Shown here piece after piece: positions 1-6,930 of a stretch of 11,101 nucleotides of DNA. How positions within the stretch are numbered: position 1 is the stretch's first letter; each line of letters opens with the position of its first letter. Origin of the DNA: Acidimicrobiia bacterium (GTDB lineage Bacteria > Actinomycetota > Acidimicrobiia > Acidimicrobiales > Ilumatobacteraceae); contig RFOJ01000020.1 of NCBI GenBank assembly GCA_009926705.1, forward strand, positions 1-11,101. Reading direction: 5' to 3'. The notes under the pieces were generated by a model. It saw only the letters and a program-made list of their open reading frames with translations. It did not search any database and was not told the DNA's origin. The translations under genes and the position numbers were made by a program.

Positions 1-419
1 ACGAGCATCCACAGGAGAGCAAGCGGCGCCAACACCGCGACGGGCGGTCGCAGCATGTGCCGCACTTCGTGCCCGTACGCGGCGGCCTGCGCGTGCAGCG
101 CCCCATAGCGGGAGAAGAACGCAGTCGCCGACGCTGCGACGAGAATGACGAGCCCAGCGACCGTGCCCCAATTTCGGTCGCCAGCTTCAAACAGCGGATC
201 GCTCGACGTGGCAACCCGCCATGCTGTGTGCAACGTGAGCATCGGCGCAAAGAAGCGAATCATCGTGAGCGACAACGGATGCGGCACCAGCACGGCGATG
301 CCCACCAGCGCCCAGATAATCCACACCACCCAGGGCGAGATGTCGGTCGCTCGTTGAGCACCGACGGCCCCGGGAAGGAGGGCAATCACCAACCACGCGG
401 CACGCAGGCTGTTCTTCAC
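1..419 (-). CDS. Polytopic membrane protein of unknown function (3' end outside window)
   Basis: I do not recognise a family. The reading frame is open from a GTG at 419 to the window edge, giving about 139 residues without the C-terminus. The start is well fixed: an in-frame TAG lies 12 nt upstream, and an AGGA sits 7 nt before the GTG. The product is strongly hydrophobic, with likely membrane segments at about residues 7-21, 29-45, 50-66, 86-102 and 126-139. Between them are Arg/His-containing loops (for example SRYGALHAQAAAYGHEVRH, about 103-121). It is read divergently from ligA, with 47 bp between the two starts. Codon choice fits the neighbours, and the hydrophobic periodicity exists only in this frame, which is why I prefer it to the Arg-rich plus-strand frames over the same bases. 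Confidence 0.75.
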   Translation of the reverse strand, partial: MKNSLRAAWLVIALLPGAVGAQRATDISPWVVWIIWALVGIAVLVPHPLSLTMIRFFAPMLTLHTAWRVATSSDPLFEAGDRNWGTVAGLVILVAASATAFFSRYGALHAQAAAYGHEVRHMLRPPVAVLAPLALLWML

Positions 420-454
420 GCTCGAATCCTACGAATCGTGCGGGTCCCGAGCGG

Positions 455-466
455 TAAAGTTCAGGC
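455..466 (+). promoter_or_regulatory. Probable leaderless promoter (-10 element) of ligA
   Basis: A TAAAGT hexamer (455-460) fits the actinobacterial -10 pattern TANNNT. It ends 6 nt before the ligA GTG at 467, so the expected transcription start falls on the start codon itself. There is no usable Shine-Dalgarno sequence: the only AGG is 1 nt from the GTG. The same TAA is an in-frame stop, which excludes longer starts. No good -35 match is visible about 17 bp upstream. Leaderless transcription is common in Actinomycetota; its use here is inferred. Confidence 0.45.
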
Positions 467-2521
467 GTGGCAGCGTCAAAGAAGGTCGTCGCTCGCGCTG
501 CAGAGCTCCGCGAGTTGATCTCGTATCACAACGACCGCTACTTCGGGGCCGACGAACCCGAGATCTCTGACGCGGAATTCGACGAACTCGTTCGCGAGTT
601 GCGAAACATCGAGACCGAGCACCCCGAACTCAAACCCGAGCAGTCGCTGCTCGATCTTCCTGGTGCGGCGTCGAGCACCACCTTTGCGCCGGTCACGCAT
701 CGCCAGCCGATGATGAGCCTCGACAACGCGATGGACGAGTCAGAACTGCGCGCTTGGGGCGAGCGAGTCGCGAAAGGACTCGACCACCAGCCGACACGGT
801 TCGTCTGCGAACTGAAGATCGACGGTCTGGCGCTCAGCCTCCGTTTTGAGAACGGTGCGCTCGTGCAAGCGGCCACTCGCGGCGACGGAAAAGTCGGTGA
901 AGACGTCACGGCGAATGTGGCGACGATCAAGGAAGTGCCGAAGAAGTTGCAGGGTTCGGCTCGTCCGGCGGTGCTCGAGGTACGTGGCGAGGTGTACATG
1001 TCGAAAGCTGCGTTTGATCATCTCCGCAACGCAAAGATGAAAGAAAACGAAGCGCGAATTGCTGCGGGAAAGAAGCCCCAGCCGGTGCCGGCCAACCCGC
1101 GCAACGCTGGTGCGGGCAGCCTCCGCCAAAAAGATGCAGCAGTCACTGCCACGCGCGAACTCTCGTTCTGGGCATACCAACTCGGCGAAGTGGAGGGCGT
1201 GCCGCAGTTTGACTCACACCACGACACCCTCGATTACCTGGCGAAATGTGGCTTCCCGATCAACCCAGAAGTGCGCGTCGTCGACTCGCTCGACGAGGTA
1301 GTCAAGTTCTGCGCCCACTGGCAGTCGTTGCGCAACGACCTCCCGTACATCATCGACGGCGTCGTGGTGAAAGTCGACGATCTTTCGCAGCGCGAGCGCC
1401 TCGGCTTCACGTCAAAAGCGCCGAGGTGGGCGGTTGCCGTCAAGTTTCCACCCGAAGAACGCACCACGCTCTTGCGCGACATCATGGTGTCGATCGGCCG
1501 CACCGGGCGCGCGACGCCGTTTGCCGTGCTCGAACCGGTGGTGGTTGCGGGCAGCACGGTGTCGATGTCGACGTTGCACAATCGCGAACAGGTGCAGCTC
1601 AAAGATGTGCGGCCAGGCGACACGGTCGTCGTGCGCAAAGCAGGCGACGTGATTCCGGAGGTCGTCGGCCCGGTGCTTGCGCTGCGGCCGAAGAACAGCA
1701 AGCCCTGGAAGTTCCCGACGAAATGCCCGTGCGATCTTCGATCGACGTTGGTGCAAGCCGAGGGCGAAGCAGACACGCGTTGCGTCGAACCCGAATGCCC
1801 GAACCAACGCGATCAGAAGATCATTCACTTCACCTCACGAGTCGGAATGGACATCGAAGGTTTCGGCGAAAAGACCGTCTACAAGCTGAGCGACGCCGGA
1901 GTCATCGAAGATGTCGGCGACATCTACTCGCTTACGACGGAGACGCTGCTTGCGCAGGGTTTCGGCGAAGTGCAGTCGGCGAACTTACTCAAGTCAATCG
2001 ACACCTCCCGTTCGCGGCCACTCGAAAAATTGCTCGTTGCCCTTGGCATCAAGCATCTCGGCCCGGCTGCCGCCGAGTCGCTCGCGCGACGGTTTGGCTC
2101 GCTCGATGCCATCACTGCGGCGAGCGCAGACGAACTCTCCGCCATTGATGGTGTCGGAGACGTGATTGCCGAATCCGTCGCCGGCTGGTTCGCCACCAAG
2201 CAACACAAGACACTCATCAACAAGTTGCGCAAGGGCGGTGTCGCCTTCGACAACGTGGTGGTCGTCGACGCACCGCAGACGCTGGCCGGCAAGACAGTAG
2301 TGGTCACTGGCACGCTCGAGCGCTACGGACGAGAAGAAGCGCAACGTGCCATCAAGGATCGCGGCGGCAAGAGTGCGAGCAGTGTGAGCGCAAAGACGTT
2401 CGCGCTGGTCGTCGGCAACGAGCCTGGAGCCTCGAAACTGAAGAAAGCGATCGAGCTCGGCGTGCCGCAGCTCGACGAGAAGAGTTTCGAGCGACTGCTC
2501 GAGACTGGTGAGCTTCCCTGA
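467..2521 (+). CDS. ligA: NAD-dependent DNA ligase LigA
   Basis: LigA seals 5'-phosphate/3'-hydroxyl nicks in duplex DNA during replication and repair, using NAD+ for self-adenylation. The 684 residues are close to the usual 670-700 and contain every domain in order. The Ia domain (about 15-40) has the YxxDEPEISDAEFD signature. The nucleotidyltransferase domain carries the KIDG motif at 117-120, with K117 the adenylated lysine, plus PRNAGAGSLRQ (211-221), IDGVVVKVDD (296-305) and WAVAVKFPPEE (321-331). An OB-fold follows, then a four-cysteine zinc site (C420, C422, C439, C444), helix-hairpin-helix repeats (about 500-575) and a C-terminal BRCT domain (about 603-681). The first zinc pair is CxC rather than the usual CxxC. 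The start is GTG 467, with an in-frame TAA 12 nt upstream. No operon partner is seen; the next gene converges 1 bp after the stop. Confidence 0.98.
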   Translation: MAASKKVVARAAELRELISYHNDRYFGADEPEISDAEFDELVRELRNIETEHPELKPEQSLLDLPGAASSTTFAPVTHRQPMMSLDNAMDESELRAWGERVAKGLDHQPTRFVCELKIDGLALSLRFENGALVQAATRGDGKVGEDVTANVATIKEVPKKLQGSARPAVLEVRGEVYMSKAAFDHLRNAKMKENEARIAAGKKPQPVPANPRNAGAGSLRQKDAAVTATRELSFWAYQLGEVEGVPQFDSHHDTLDYLAKCGFPINPEVRVVDSLDEVVKFCAHWQSLRNDLPYIIDGVVVKVDDLSQRERLGFTSKAPRWAVAVKFPPEERTTLLRDIMVSIGRTGRATPFAVLEPVVVAGSTVSMSTLHNREQVQLKDVRPGDTVVVRKAGDVIPEVVGPVLALRPKNSKPWKFPTKCPCDLRSTLVQAEGEADTRCVEPECPNQRDQKIIHFTSRVGMDIEGFGEKTVYKLSDAGVIEDVGDIYSLTTETLLAQGFGEVQSANLLKSIDTSRSRPLEKLLVALGIKHLGPAAAESLARRFGSLDAITAASADELSAIDGVGDVIAESVAGWFATKQHKTLINKLRKGGVAFDNVVVVDAPQTLAGKTVVVTGTLERYGREEAQRAIKDRGGKSASSVSAKTFALVVGNEPGASKLKKAIELGVPQLDEKSFERLLETGELP

Positions 2522-2522
2522 C

Positions 2523-3000
2523 TCAGTCGGTGACGAAGCGCCACTGGTACGTGCGCGACTTCGCCGGGCCGTCGAGAATCTTCCAATAGCGCACCGTCGC
2601 TACGTGCTCGCCCTGTGCAAACGTCTCGATGAGCGCCCCTGATTGCGGCTGGAAGCTGATGACGTTATTGCCTGGGTCGAATACGGCGGTTGCCGGAAGC
2701 TCCACCTGGGCGCCGGGTGCGGGTTGTGCGCCGGATGACGAGAGCTCGTCGAGTCGCGTGACCGGAAGTTCGATGCCGTCGATGTTCAGAGACGCTTCGT
2801 AGCCGTCGACGAAGTCGACGATGATCTGCGCTTGTCGTAACACTCTGTCACCGTCTGCAGGTGACATGCGCTCGATCGGCAGGAAACTCACGCGCCTCTT
2901 CGCCGGAGAGACCGCTTCTGAACCCAACGACAACCAACACGAGACCAAAGGAGATGCCGATGCTTGCCAGCAGACGTGAGCGGTCGATGCGCTTTCGCAT
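2523..3000 (-). pseudogene. Membrane-anchored small protein with beta-rich outer domain, split by an apparent frameshift
   Basis: The gene looks intact except for one frame change. An ATG at 3000 opens a frame (stop at 2848) encoding MRKRIDRSRLLASIGISFG and a hydrophobic run to about residue 27: a basic N-terminus plus one membrane helix. The remaining part, from about 2885 to the TGA at 2523, is in another frame. It encodes an extracytoplasmic-looking domain with alternating beta-like segments (IIVDFVDGYEASLNIDGIEL, then VRYWKILD and TYQWRFVTD). Skipping one T at 2884-2886 (GAG TTT CCT) joins them into about 158 residues. The second frame can be read upstream to an ATG at 3008, but that N-terminus is Ser/Cys-rich without a helix and looks like out-of-frame translation. 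Function is unknown. The cause could be a sequencing error, a real mutation or recoding. It is divergent from the pseudokinase gene and convergent with ligA. Confidence 0.7.
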
Positions 3001-3037
3001 GGCTCCATTCTCGCGGCTCGGCATGGTGATGCAGCGC

Positions 3038-3043
3038 TAGTTT
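3038..3043 (+). promoter_or_regulatory. Possible -10 element of the pseudokinase-transporter operon
   Basis: TAGTTT fits TANNNT and lies 10 nt before the ATG at 3054, which would give a 5' leader of only a few bases. There is no Shine-Dalgarno sequence before that ATG. No convincing -35 is visible. It lies in the 53-bp gap between two divergent genes, so any promoter must be compact. This is a pattern match only. Confidence 0.25.
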
Positions 3044-3053
3044 GGTTCAGTCA

Positions 3054-4952
3054 ATGACCGACCGGGATGATTTAGCCGGCGCGATCGTCGCCTCAAGGTA
3101 CCGCCTCCGCGCCCTGCGACGTGGCGGTGCCGAGTCAACCAGCGTCTTTGAGGCCTCGGACACGCGTAGCGGAGCTTCCGTTGTTGTGCGCCTTGTGACC
3201 ATCGACCAGCAACCCGCCGAGGTCGTCGAAGCCTTGAAGCGCCAGTTGCTGTCAGTCGCGGGCGTCTCGCATCCGGTGCTCGTGTCACCGCTCGACTGGG
3301 GAGAGGCAGTAATCGACGACAAGAAATTCGTCTTTGTCGTCACCGAACGTCTCGAAGCAATCTCCCTTCGCGAATTGCTCGATCGCGGTCGCCGATTGAG
3401 CGTGTCGCAGGCAGTCGTTCTGGCGCTCGACCTATGCCGTGCCCTGCACCACTTGCACCAGCTCGGCATGGTGCACGGTGACGTGCGACCGGCCAACGTC
3501 TTTATCTCCACCGACTCGCGTGGTCGCCTTGCCGGTCTCGGCGTGAAGGGCGTCGGCGGCGACCTCTCGACGATGAGCATCGAACAAGCCCGGTACGCCG
3601 CACCGGAGTTCGCCACCGACGCGACACCGACACCGCCAAGCGACGTGTACGCGCTCGCCCTCACCGTGCTCGAGACCATCACTGGCGACGTACCCAACAC
3701 CGCCGATTCCGTTGCAGTCACATTGGCGAACCGCGCCGGAAAGCTGCTTCCGGTGTCTGCCGACATCGGGCCGATCGCGGTGCCGATTGAGAAGGCAGGT
3801 CGCCCCGAGCCAGCAGACCGCGCGACTGCGCTGGAGTTCGGCCAATCACTCGCGCAACTTGCAGCACGACTTGCATCACCCGAGCCCATCGAATCGCTCA
3901 CGAGCGAGTCGTTCCGCGACACCATCACGCGAACACTCGAAGCAGTGGCGACGGCACCGCAACCTCCGGCACCGACCGTGCCCGAAGCGACGCCGCCTGC
4001 GCCGATCAGTGTCGACGTGGCGATTGGTGCCGCACCGGGAGAGCGTCGCAGCTATCGCTGGTTGCTGTCCGCAGTGGTCGCAGTCGCGCTCGTCGTCTCC
4101 GGGGCGCTGGTGTGGCAGCGACTTGCCGTCGATTCGTATGAAGTGCCCGAGTTGATCGGCGTGCCGGAGGGCGAAGCTCGCAACGGCATTGCGCTCTTTG
4201 GTTGGAACATCGTGATTCGCGCCGAACGCTCCGACGACGTTGATCTCGGCGAAGTCATCCGAACGATTCCGCCTGCGGGAACCTCGTTGCGCGAGGGCGG
4301 CGACTTCACGATCGTGGTGTCCGAAGGGGCGACGCTTGCGGTGATACCTGACGTCACGGGTCTTGCACGGGAAGATGCGGTGACAGCGCTCACCGATCAA
4401 GGTCTCACGGTCTCAGAAACAGTGCGCGACAGTGACTCCGTACCGGCTGGGCGAGTGTTGTCGTGGATCGTGACCGAGCAGCCGAACCTCATTGCCGGTA
4501 GCCAGGTGTTGAAGGGCACGCAAGTGAGCATCGTCGTGTCGGGCGGACCGGTGTTGCGCGCGGTGCCAAACCTCATCGGTCGCAATGAAGATGACACCCT
4601 GGTGCAGTTGGCTGCCGTGCAGTTGGTGGGGCAACGCAACGACGACGTGTTCAGCAGCGAGATTGCATTCGGCCTCGTCGCCTCGCAGGATCCGCCACCT
4701 GGCCAACAGATGCCGCGCGACGGCGTCGTCGCGTATTCGCTATCAAAGGGCGTTGAACAAGTGCCGCTGCCGGCGATCATTGGGCTGACGCTGAACGATG
4801 CGCAGAAGGCGCTCGGTGACGCGGGCATCGGTGTCGCGACAATCTCCGGACGATCGACCAGCCGTGTTCGAGCGGTGACGCTGGACGGTGTGACGCTGAA
4901 AGTCGGAGACCCTGTGCCCAAGGGCAGTGCCGTGAATCTGGTGTTCCCGTGA
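3054..4952 (+). CDS. PASTA-domain transmembrane protein with a degenerate Ser/Thr kinase domain (pseudokinase)
   Basis: Layout (632 residues): kinase fold about 15-275, Pro/Ala-rich linker about 300-325, one membrane helix about 335-356, then four outer PASTA domains (about 361-424, 427-496, 501-565, 568-632). This is the architecture of PknB/Stk receptor kinases, whose PASTA domains bind peptidoglycan fragments or lipid II. Fold markers remain: HGDVRPAN (141-148, with D143 and N148), APE (183-185) and DVYAL (197-201). Key residues are lost. The glycine loop is degraded (LRRGGAESTS), the beta-3 lysine is Arg (VVVR, R46), and DFG reads GLG (161-163), so the Mg-binding aspartate is missing. ATP phosphotransfer is therefore unlikely, and a scaffold or sensor role is inferred. 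ATG 3054 is preferred over an in-frame TTG at 3042. The stop overlaps the transporter start by 4 bp. Confidence 0.92.
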   Translation: MTDRDDLAGAIVASRYRLRALRRGGAESTSVFEASDTRSGASVVVRLVTIDQQPAEVVEALKRQLLSVAGVSHPVLVSPLDWGEAVIDDKKFVFVVTERLEAISLRELLDRGRRLSVSQAVVLALDLCRALHHLHQLGMVHGDVRPANVFISTDSRGRLAGLGVKGVGGDLSTMSIEQARYAAPEFATDATPTPPSDVYALALTVLETITGDVPNTADSVAVTLANRAGKLLPVSADIGPIAVPIEKAGRPEPADRATALEFGQSLAQLAARLASPEPIESLTSESFRDTITRTLEAVATAPQPPAPTVPEATPPAPISVDVAIGAAPGERRSYRWLLSAVVAVALVVSGALVWQRLAVDSYEVPELIGVPEGEARNGIALFGWNIVIRAERSDDVDLGEVIRTIPPAGTSLREGGDFTIVVSEGATLAVIPDVTGLAREDAVTALTDQGLTVSETVRDSDSVPAGRVLSWIVTEQPNLIAGSQVLKGTQVSIVVSGGPVLRAVPNLIGRNEDDTLVQLAAVQLVGQRNDDVFSSEIAFGLVASQDPPPGQQMPRDGVVAYSLSKGVEQVPLPAIIGLTLNDAQKALGDAGIGVATISGRSTSRVRAVTLDGVTLKVGDPVPKGSAVNLVFP

Positions 4953-6388
4953 CGACAGGCGTCGACGAAGTCGGCATCTCACCGTTGCGCGAGCGCATGC
5001 GCTCGGCACTTGCCGAACGTGTCGGCATCTCTCGCCGCAAGGCGACCATGGTGGTGCTGCTGTCGGGCGCGTTCACGGTGAGTTTTGCCATCACGTTGCT
5101 CGTCGTGGTGCTCGACACCGTCGCCCGCGACCTCGACTCCACCGTCAGCGTGGTGAGCTGGTCGATCACGGCCCCGATGCTTGTGTTCGCCGTCGTCGGG
5201 CCAGCCTTCGGCACGCTCGGCGATTTGCTCGGGCACAAGCGCGTCTTCGTCTTCGGTCTGCTCGGCGCTGGAATCTTCGCCGGTCTCGCCGCACTCGCGC
5301 CAAACGCGATCATGCTCATCGTCCTGCGCACGCTCTCTGCGGCCTGCGGCTCGGCCATCGGTCCAGCCGGCATGGCGTTCACGAGCCGGCTCTTCGAACC
5401 ACACGAACGCGTGCGCCCGCTCGGCGTGTGGAGCTTCGTGACCGCTGGGGCGCCGGTGCTCGGCGTTGTCGCGGGCGTTCCACTCGTCTCGAGCATCGGA
5501 TGGCGCGTCATCTTCTTGGTGCAAGCGCCGCTGTGCGTGCTTGGCGCGGCAGTGGCGTGGTGGTTGTTGCGCGACACCGAACGCCAGCCCAGTGCCAAGT
5601 TCGACCTCGCTGGCGCACTGACCCTGGGTTCGGGCACGGCACTCGTTCTGCTTGGCATCAATCGTGGCGGCGCATGGGGCTGGACTTCGCCGCTCATCAT
5701 CGCGACGATTGCGGCAGGCGCGGCACTGTTGTTTGCATTCGTGCAGGTGGAGCGACGAGTTGCCGCACCGATGGTGCCGCCGGCATGGTTTCGCACGCGC
5801 AACATTGCGTTTCCGGTGATGAGTCAGTCGCTCGCCAACTTTGGCTACATGGGCGCGTTCATGATCGTGCCGCAGATGCTGCAACACGGCGCTGGTCTCA
5901 GCCTCGCGACGGTCGGATGGCTGATCATCGCTCGACCGCTTACATTCGCGATCGTCGCTCCAATCGGCGCCAACGTCACCATGCGTACGGGCGAGCGCTT
6001 CGCCGGCATGTTCGGTTCGATGACAGTGTTCACTTCGATGGTGATTCTCTCCACGGTGCGCTCCGACACGCCGCTGTGGTTGATTGCCTTCGGTCTTGCG
6101 CTCTCTGGCCTCGGTCTCGGTGTCGCTTCTCCGGCGATGACCTCGTTGCTCGCGAATGCGGTTGACGACTCTCAGCTCGGTGCTGCAAGTGCGATGCAGC
6201 AACTCGTGTCACAAATGGGGGCGCTGCTCGGGGCGACCGTGATGATCACCGTGCAAGAAGCGACAGTTAAACAGGGAATCTTGCCCAGCTACGCCAACTC
6301 GCTCGTGGTCGGGGCGTCGGTGTGTGTGGTGGCCGGATTGCTCGCGTCGGAAGTGCGCTCGACGGTCCGCAACCGACCTATTGCGTAA
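4949..6388 (+). CDS. MFS transporter, DHA2-like (drug/metabolite:H+ antiporter type)
   Basis: A 479-residue integral membrane protein with a cytoplasmic N-terminus of about 30 residues, followed by some 13-14 hydrophobic segments, as in the 14-helix DHA2 group. MFS motif A is seen in the loop after helix 2 (GTLGDLLGHKR, about 88-98). A motif-C-like run, SFVTAGAPVLGVVAG (about 162-176), is typical of antiporters. FDLAGALTLGSGTALVLLGI (about 218-237) matches the usual central region of DHA2 proteins. The substrate cannot be read from sequence. GTG 4949 overlaps the upstream TGA as GTGA, so this start is favoured and translation is probably coupled to the PASTA pseudokinase. The final 11 bp overlap the convergent SCP2 gene. 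Family assignment is firm; a drug-export role is only a family-level expectation. Confidence 0.93.
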   Translation: MTTGVDEVGISPLRERMRSALAERVGISRRKATMVVLLSGAFTVSFAITLLVVVLDTVARDLDSTVSVVSWSITAPMLVFAVVGPAFGTLGDLLGHKRVFVFGLLGAGIFAGLAALAPNAIMLIVLRTLSAACGSAIGPAGMAFTSRLFEPHERVRPLGVWSFVTAGAPVLGVVAGVPLVSSIGWRVIFLVQAPLCVLGAAVAWWLLRDTERQPSAKFDLAGALTLGSGTALVLLGINRGGAWGWTSPLIIATIAAGAALLFAFVQVERRVAAPMVPPAWFRTRNIAFPVMSQSLANFGYMGAFMIVPQMLQHGAGLSLATVGWLIIARPLTFAIVAPIGANVTMRTGERFAGMFGSMTVFTSMVILSTVRSDTPLWLIAFGLALSGLGLGVASPAMTSLLANAVDDSQLGAASAMQQLVSQMGALLGATVMITVQEATVKQGILPSYANSLVVGASVCVVAGLLASEVRSTVRNRPIA

Positions 6389-6785
6389 TCTCGCGGATCT
6401 CAGCCGCGACAACGAGCGACATCTCCGTCTGCGGCATCGCAGTCTGCATCGCCATGAGTTTCAGCATGTCACCTTCAACCTTCACCTTGCCTGTGAGGAA
6501 GGCCTCCATCGCTTTTTGTGGGTCTTGCTCGACGAAGATCATTCGCGCCGTCGCGTAGTCGGTGGTGAGCGTCGCGTCAGCCTTGTCGAGATGGCCGAGA
6601 TCCATGACGAGCTCGCCGCTCGAGGTGTCCATGTGGCTATGCACGACGCCTTCGCCGAACGGCACGCCAGTCACCACTTGGTTGAATCGCACCGTGAACG
6701 TGACGCGCGGGGCGTGATCGCGGTATTTCTCGCGAATCGCCCGTGCAGCCTCCATCCACTCAGGGGAGAGGAAGGGGTGCGGCAT
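6378..6785 (-). CDS. SCP2 sterol-binding domain protein
   Basis: A single-domain protein of 135 residues. The C-terminal block FLTGKVKVEGDMLKLM (about 96-111) is the hallmark of bacterial SCP2-like domains, preceded by the expected beta strands (TFTVRF, ELVMDLG, ADATLTTDYATARMIF). SCP2 domains form a hydrophobic pocket for fatty acyl chains, sterols or other lipids; the ligand here is unknown. There is no signal peptide or membrane segment, so it should be cytosolic. ATG 6785 is the first start giving a full domain, and MPHPFLSPEW resembles the usual beginning of this group. No Shine-Dalgarno precedes it. The TAG stop lies inside the end of the MFS gene, an 11-bp tail-to-tail overlap. It appears to be a single-gene transcript divergent from serA. 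Confidence 0.9.
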   Translation of the reverse strand: MPHPFLSPEWMEAARAIREKYRDHAPRVTFTVRFNQVVTGVPFGEGVVHSHMDTSSGELVMDLGHLDKADATLTTDYATARMIFVEQDPQKAMEAFLTGKVKVEGDMLKLMAMQTAMPQTEMSLVVAAEIREITQ

Positions 6786-6840
6786 CGGGGTTGGTCAATC
6801 AGTCGTGAGTTCTTATGAAAAGTAAAGTTCGCCTCGCGGC

Positions 6841-6857
6841 ACCGTCACGATAACGGT
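6841..6857. repeat. Short inverted repeat between the SCP2 gene and serA
   Basis: ACCGT (6841-6845) and ACGGT (6853-6857) form perfect 5-bp arms around CACGATA. It is the only tidy dyad I saw in the 145-bp gap between the SCP2 gene and the serA start, and it could be an operator for either gene. Five-base arms also arise by chance, so support is weak. Confidence 0.2.
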
Positions 6858-6930
6858 TTGCAGCGCGGACTCAGATGCAAGCGAGCCTGTGAAGTTGGCG
6901 ACTCGGTGCGGCACACGCCACGATGGAGGG

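Noticed and set aside
57..518. Plus-strand open frame of 153 residues at the left edge
   Set aside because: Arg/His/Pro-rich, no recognisable domain, overlaps the ligA start and lies opposite the much more protein-like membrane protein on the minus strand.
1246..2148. 300-residue open frame inside ligA in another frame
   Set aside because: Extremely Arg-rich and wholly inside a complete ligA with all family motifs; a shadow frame.
3047..3928. 293-residue minus-strand open frame opposite the kinase-like region
   Set aside because: Ser/Arg/Thr-rich low-complexity composition; the plus strand encodes a recognisable kinase fold over the same bases.
4979..6202. Long minus-strand open frame (407 residues) opposite the MFS gene, and another (4777-5805)
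   Set aside because: Compositions are Arg/His/Glu-rich or Ser/Thr/Ala-rich without domain signs, as expected for the reverse of GC-rich coding sequence. The plus-strand MFS protein has clear motifs and helices.
454..6830. Repeated 9-mer GTAAAGTTC at 454-462 and 6822-6830
   Set aside because: Both copies contain a -10-like TAAAGT, but only the ligA copy is placed at a start codon; two copies of a 9-mer in 11 kb are weak evidence for a regulon.
6889..6930. Longer serA start at GTG 6889
   Set aside because: Adds 14 residues (MKLATRCGTRHDGG) unlike SerA N-termini and has no ribosome binding site; MARVLVTEEI from 6931 is typical.
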